Shown here piece by piece: positions 61,622-64,000 of a DNA stretch of 64,000 nt (its first letter is position 1; each line of letters starts with the position of its first letter). Below the pieces are notes generated by a model. It was not told the DNA's origin, did no database searches, and saw nothing but the letters and a program-made list of their open reading frames with translations. Where the stretch lies: NCBI RefSeq assembly GCF_002149965.1, contig NZ_MSQB01000010.1, positions 124,001 through 188,000 of the forward strand, in the 5' to 3' direction. A program made the position numbers and the translations under genes. The stretch is from Novosphingobium panipatense. GTDB lineage: Bacteria > Pseudomonadota > Alphaproteobacteria > Sphingomonadales > Sphingomonadaceae.

Positions 61622-61807
61622 ATGACTGACCGTAGCTTTCGCCTCCTGTCCCGCCAGCAGCGCCTGGATGAGCAGTTGCAGCGCGAAAGGGCGCGCGCCG
61701 CGCCCGACCGTATTCGACTGTTTCGCCTTCAGCGCCTCAAACTCATCATCAAGGATCAGCTCAACCGGCTGATCCCGCAGGCGCTCACGCCCATGGCGGC
61801 GCGCTAG
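61622..61807 (+). CDS. DUF465/YdcH-like small protein
   Basis: The product is 61 residues from ATG 61622 with GGAG 6 nt upstream. The pattern FRLLSRQQRLDEQLQRERAR, then RIRLFRLQRLKLIIKDQLNRL matches the small coiled-coil DUF465 family. The alternative start at 61610 adds four residues. Role unknown. Confidence 0.7.
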   Translation: MTDRSFRLLSRQQRLDEQLQRERARAAPDRIRLFRLQRLKLIIKDQLNRLIPQALTPMAAR

Positions 61808-61893
61808 GGCGCGCCCGCCCCGGACCATCTGCCACGCCCCCGCAGATGGTCTGCACGTCCGGCGGACGGCGTCCCCCCGCCGTTCCGTCGGAC
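61798..61893. repeat. Three consecutive hairpins upstream of terC
   Basis: These are GGCGCGC/GCGCGCC (61798-61815), GACCATCTGC/GCAGATGGTC (61823-61851) and GTCCGGCGGACGGC pairing with 61879-61893 (one G-T and one bulge). They fill the gap 61808-61952 before the TerC gene. Their role could be termination of the DUF465 transcript or leader control. A yybP-type manganese riboswitch was considered but its core sequence is not visible. Confidence 0.6.
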
Positions 61894-61952
61894 ACCTGCC
61901 TGCGCCCATCACCGACGCAGCGCCATGACCTGATCAAGAACGGAAAACCGCC

Positions 61953-62969
61953 ATGGACTGGCTGATGACGGATTGGCTGGGCACGCCCGCCTGGTTCTGG
62001 ATGACTTTTATCGCCCTGGTGACAGGCCTCACGGCCTTCGACCTTGGCATCCTCAATCGCCGCGACCGGGAAATGGGGATCCGGCAAAGCCTGATGCTCT
62101 CGCTCTTCTACATCGCCATCGCCCTCGCATTCGGCGCGTGGGTCTGGATCGAGAAGGGCGCTGATCTCGGCCTCAAATATTATACCGGCTTCGTTCTCGA
62201 GAAGGCGCTGTCGATCGACAATGTCTTCGTCATCTCGCTCATCTTCAGCGCCTTCGCCATCCCGCGGCTCTACCAGTATCGCGCGCTCCTGTGGGGCATC
62301 GTCGCGGTCCTGTTCCTGCGCGGGCTGATGATTGGTCTTGGTGCTGCAGTGGTGGAGCAGTTCCACTGGGTTCTCTATCTCTTCGGGGCCTTCCTGATCC
62401 TGAGCGGCATCAAGATGTTCGCCTCCAACGATCAGGATCCGCCCGACGTCACCGCCAACCCGCTGGTGCGCTTCCTGTCGCGCCATCTTCGGGTCGCGCC
62501 GGCCCTTGAGGGAAACATATTCCTGACCCGCATCCCGGACGCGAAGACCGGACGGCTCGTCACGGCGATCACGCCGCTCCTGCTCGCCCTCATCGTCATC
62601 AATATCGCCGATCTGGTCTTTGCCGTCGACAGCGTTCCTGCGGTCTTCGCGGCCACCACGGACACCTTCATCGTCTACACCTCCAACATCATGGCGATCC
62701 TGGGCCTGCGGGCGCTCTATTTTGCGCTTTCCGCGATGATCCACCGCTTCCATCTGCTCAGCCACGCGCTCGCCCTGGTGCTCGTCTTCATCGGCGCGAA
62801 AATCTTCATTGCCGACTTCCTGCTGGAAGACGGCACCTTCCCGGCGTCGATCAGCCTCGCCATCACCCTTGGTCTGATCGCTGGCGGCGTGCTGCTCTCC
62901 CTGTGGCGGATGCGTGGCGCTGCGCCAGAACCCGAGGCGGGCGGGGAGGGTGAGCGGGCTCTCCTCTGA
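61953..62969 (+). CDS. TerC/Alx-family membrane transporter
   Basis: This 338-residue protein has nine to ten transmembrane helices. TerC/Alx motifs are GLTAFDLGILNR, EKALSIDNVFVISLIF with the conserved Asp, and INIADLVFAVDSVPAVFA. Family members export manganese or act in tellurite/stress responses. It may form an operon with the following HEPN-motif gene (72-nt gap). Confidence 0.88.
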   Translation: MDWLMTDWLGTPAWFWMTFIALVTGLTAFDLGILNRRDREMGIRQSLMLSLFYIAIALAFGAWVWIEKGADLGLKYYTGFVLEKALSIDNVFVISLIFSAFAIPRLYQYRALLWGIVAVLFLRGLMIGLGAAVVEQFHWVLYLFGAFLILSGIKMFASNDQDPPDVTANPLVRFLSRHLRVAPALEGNIFLTRIPDAKTGRLVTAITPLLLALIVINIADLVFAVDSVPAVFAATTDTFIVYTSNIMAILGLRALYFALSAMIHRFHLLSHALALVLVFIGAKIFIADFLLEDGTFPASISLAITLGLIAGGVLLSLWRMRGAAPEPEAGGEGERALL

Positions 62970-63040
62970 GCTTGCGGGTCACGCGACACAGGCATCTTCG
63001 GACTGGCGCGCACCCAAGTCGCGCACTAGCCTGCCTTGCC

Positions 63041-63700
63041 ATGGACACCCGGTTTCAAGAAATGCTGGGGGAGCAGCATGCGCGGTTCGTTGACGAGATA
63101 GCTGCGCTCCCCATCAGCGATATCGTCGATCGTATCGCCACGCTCGCCGATGGGCTCGCGCGTTTCTGGAACAATGCCGGGGGCTGGGCACCGGCGGATG
63201 CCGCGCAGATGCTGAGCTCCGCACGCCTCGACCGGATCGCCTCGCTCGCGCATAGCCTGCGGCGCTGGGTTCAGGAGGACACGCTTTCCGATGGCGACCT
63301 GATCCTTGCCTGGGCCAATCTCGGCGCGCTCATGGAAGGTGCCCTCAAGCTCTTCCTTTGCGTTTATCTCGCCGATTACCGGGCCGACGAGACGACCAGG
63401 GAAACACGCGCCTGGCACATCAAGCGGCAGGTGCTGCAAGATCCTGACGAGCTGATGCTCGACACGATCCTCGCCTATGCCGAGAAGGCCGAGCTCCTCG
63501 CGCCCCAGCAGATCGCACTGGGCCGGACAGTGCAGGCGCGGCGCAATGCCATCCATGCCTTCCGGGACCGCGACCTTGGCTCGCTCACCGATCTCTTCGC
63601 AGCCATTCGAGACTTTCGCGCGCTGTTATGCTCGCTGAACGGGCGCATGGAGTATCCCGAACCGCGATACATGCCCACCGAGCGTACTCATTTCGGCTGA
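63041..63700 (+). CDS. HEPN-motif protein at right end
   Basis: The product is 219 residues from ATG 63041. It is helical, with ARRNAIHAFRD near residues 178-188 that fits an R-x4-H HEPN motif, and helix pairs LGALMEGALKLFLCVYLAD before it. It follows terC in the same direction. This is the third HEPN-motif protein in the window, so a role in defence or toxin function is possible. The family is not identified. Confidence 0.6.
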   Translation: MDTRFQEMLGEQHARFVDEIAALPISDIVDRIATLADGLARFWNNAGGWAPADAAQMLSSARLDRIASLAHSLRRWVQEDTLSDGDLILAWANLGALMEGALKLFLCVYLADYRADETTRETRAWHIKRQVLQDPDELMLDTILAYAEKAELLAPQQIALGRTVQARRNAIHAFRDRDLGSLTDLFAAIRDFRALLCSLNGRMEYPEPRYMPTERTHFG

Positions 63701-64000
63701 CCACCGTCCGGCGGCTAAGGGGCGCTCTGGTGGACCTGCTCTCCCAAGACGGACGCCGGCAGGCGGCCCCTGACGCCCACCCCTCGTCACAACGCACCGC
63801 GCAGCAGCCACGATCAGCGTGGTGACAATTGCGCTTCGCGCGGGTTTCGGGGGTCTTGGCAATTCCGCCAGATCCACATTGCGGGCGCTACGTCCCAAGG
63901 GTGCCGACAGCATTTCCGCCTGCTGAGATGCCACCTGGCAGCAGCGCAGGGTGCGCCGCAACCGGGAGGAAGGGGCCCGTGTTGCCGCTACGCGGCTGCC
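63701..64000. other. No supported feature
   Basis: I see no ORF with coding character, no strong terminator and no repeat in this stretch. Short ORFs on both strands here lack plausible ribosome binding sites. The end of the window may cut a gene that continues to the right. Confidence 0.6.

Noticed and set aside
61798..61952. yybP-ykoY manganese riboswitch before terC
   Set aside because: The hairpins are there but I could not find the conserved riboswitch core by eye.
63626..63961. 111-codon minus-strand ORF at the right edge
   Set aside because: It overlaps the real plus-strand gene and lacks a ribosome binding site or recognisable motif.

Overview
The window looks like part of a large conjugative plasmid of a sphingomonad-type alphaproteobacterium (Sphingobium/Sphingomonas/Novosphingobium range). 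The reasons are the uniformly GC-rich coding, an F-type transfer operon in the order traA-L-E-K-B-dsbC-V-C, an RPA-type replication initiator typical of sphingomonad plasmids, ArdC, and many GTG/TTG starts. There is no rRNA, tRNA, CRISPR array or classical insertion sequence.

Layout. 1-8.2 kb (minus strand): mating-pair-formation genes, reading from pilin traA (8228) leftwards off the window. 8.2-9.7 kb: control region with GGGAC-type palindromes and two small plus-strand genes, one an HTH regulator. 9.7-12.8 kb: a double replicon. A RepC-like initiator gene has a candidate ~54-nt antisense RNA in its leader, an RPA-type repA follows, and nine 18-bp iterons of one family lie on both sides of repC. 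12.8-15.1 kb: a lytic transglycosylase and an unassigned gene. 15.1-17.7 kb: candidate centromere repeats, parA, a ribbon-helix-helix partner and a Toprim/zinc-finger protein. 17.8-19.2 kb: Xre/MbcA-like antitoxin plus RES toxin. 19.4-23.6 kb: a 1408-residue methyltransferase-like/strawberry-notch helicase. 24.2-28.4 kb (minus): a defence-like island of a HEPN-motif protein, a PD-(D/E)XK protein, an Abi_C protein and a DUF4238-like gene with an in-frame stop. 28.5-35.3 kb: anti-restriction/leading-region-like genes (ParB-like, ArdC, SNase, GNAT and unknowns). 35.4-44.9 kb: a PP-loop (PAPS-reductase-like) gene cut in two by an ~8.5-kb GInt-type island with three tyrosine recombinases, a small protein and an S9 peptidase cargo. 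44.9-48 kb: a DpdA/TGT-like gene and small unknown genes. 48-58 kb: a Ni/Co/Zn-type metal-resistance block (RcnR/CsoR-like repressor, MFS exporter, CzcCBA-like RND pump, HupE-like protein). 58-64 kb: DUF736, HNH nuclease plus HEPN-motif protein, DUF465, TerC/Alx and another HEPN-motif protein.

The most unusual structure is a recurring 5' leader in front of at least five plasmid genes: Toprim at 16841, the helicase at 19382, ParB-like at 29034, an unknown at 34698 and DUF736 at 59088. Each has a G/A-rich tract, then a short hairpin, then GGAG and the start codon. At three loci (19.27, 28.7 and 58.84 kb) further strong hairpins precede the tract. At 28.7 kb these could form a cloverleaf-like fold. 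Because one of these genes is a ParB-like protein next to ardC, as in the leading regions of F-like plasmids, I propose as inference that the arrays are single-stranded-DNA promoters or a shared post-transcriptional control element.

For follow-up the main points are this leader family, the GInt insertion into a putative 7-deazapurine DNA-modification module, the double replicon with its candidate antisense RNA, and the HEPN/nuclease islands.
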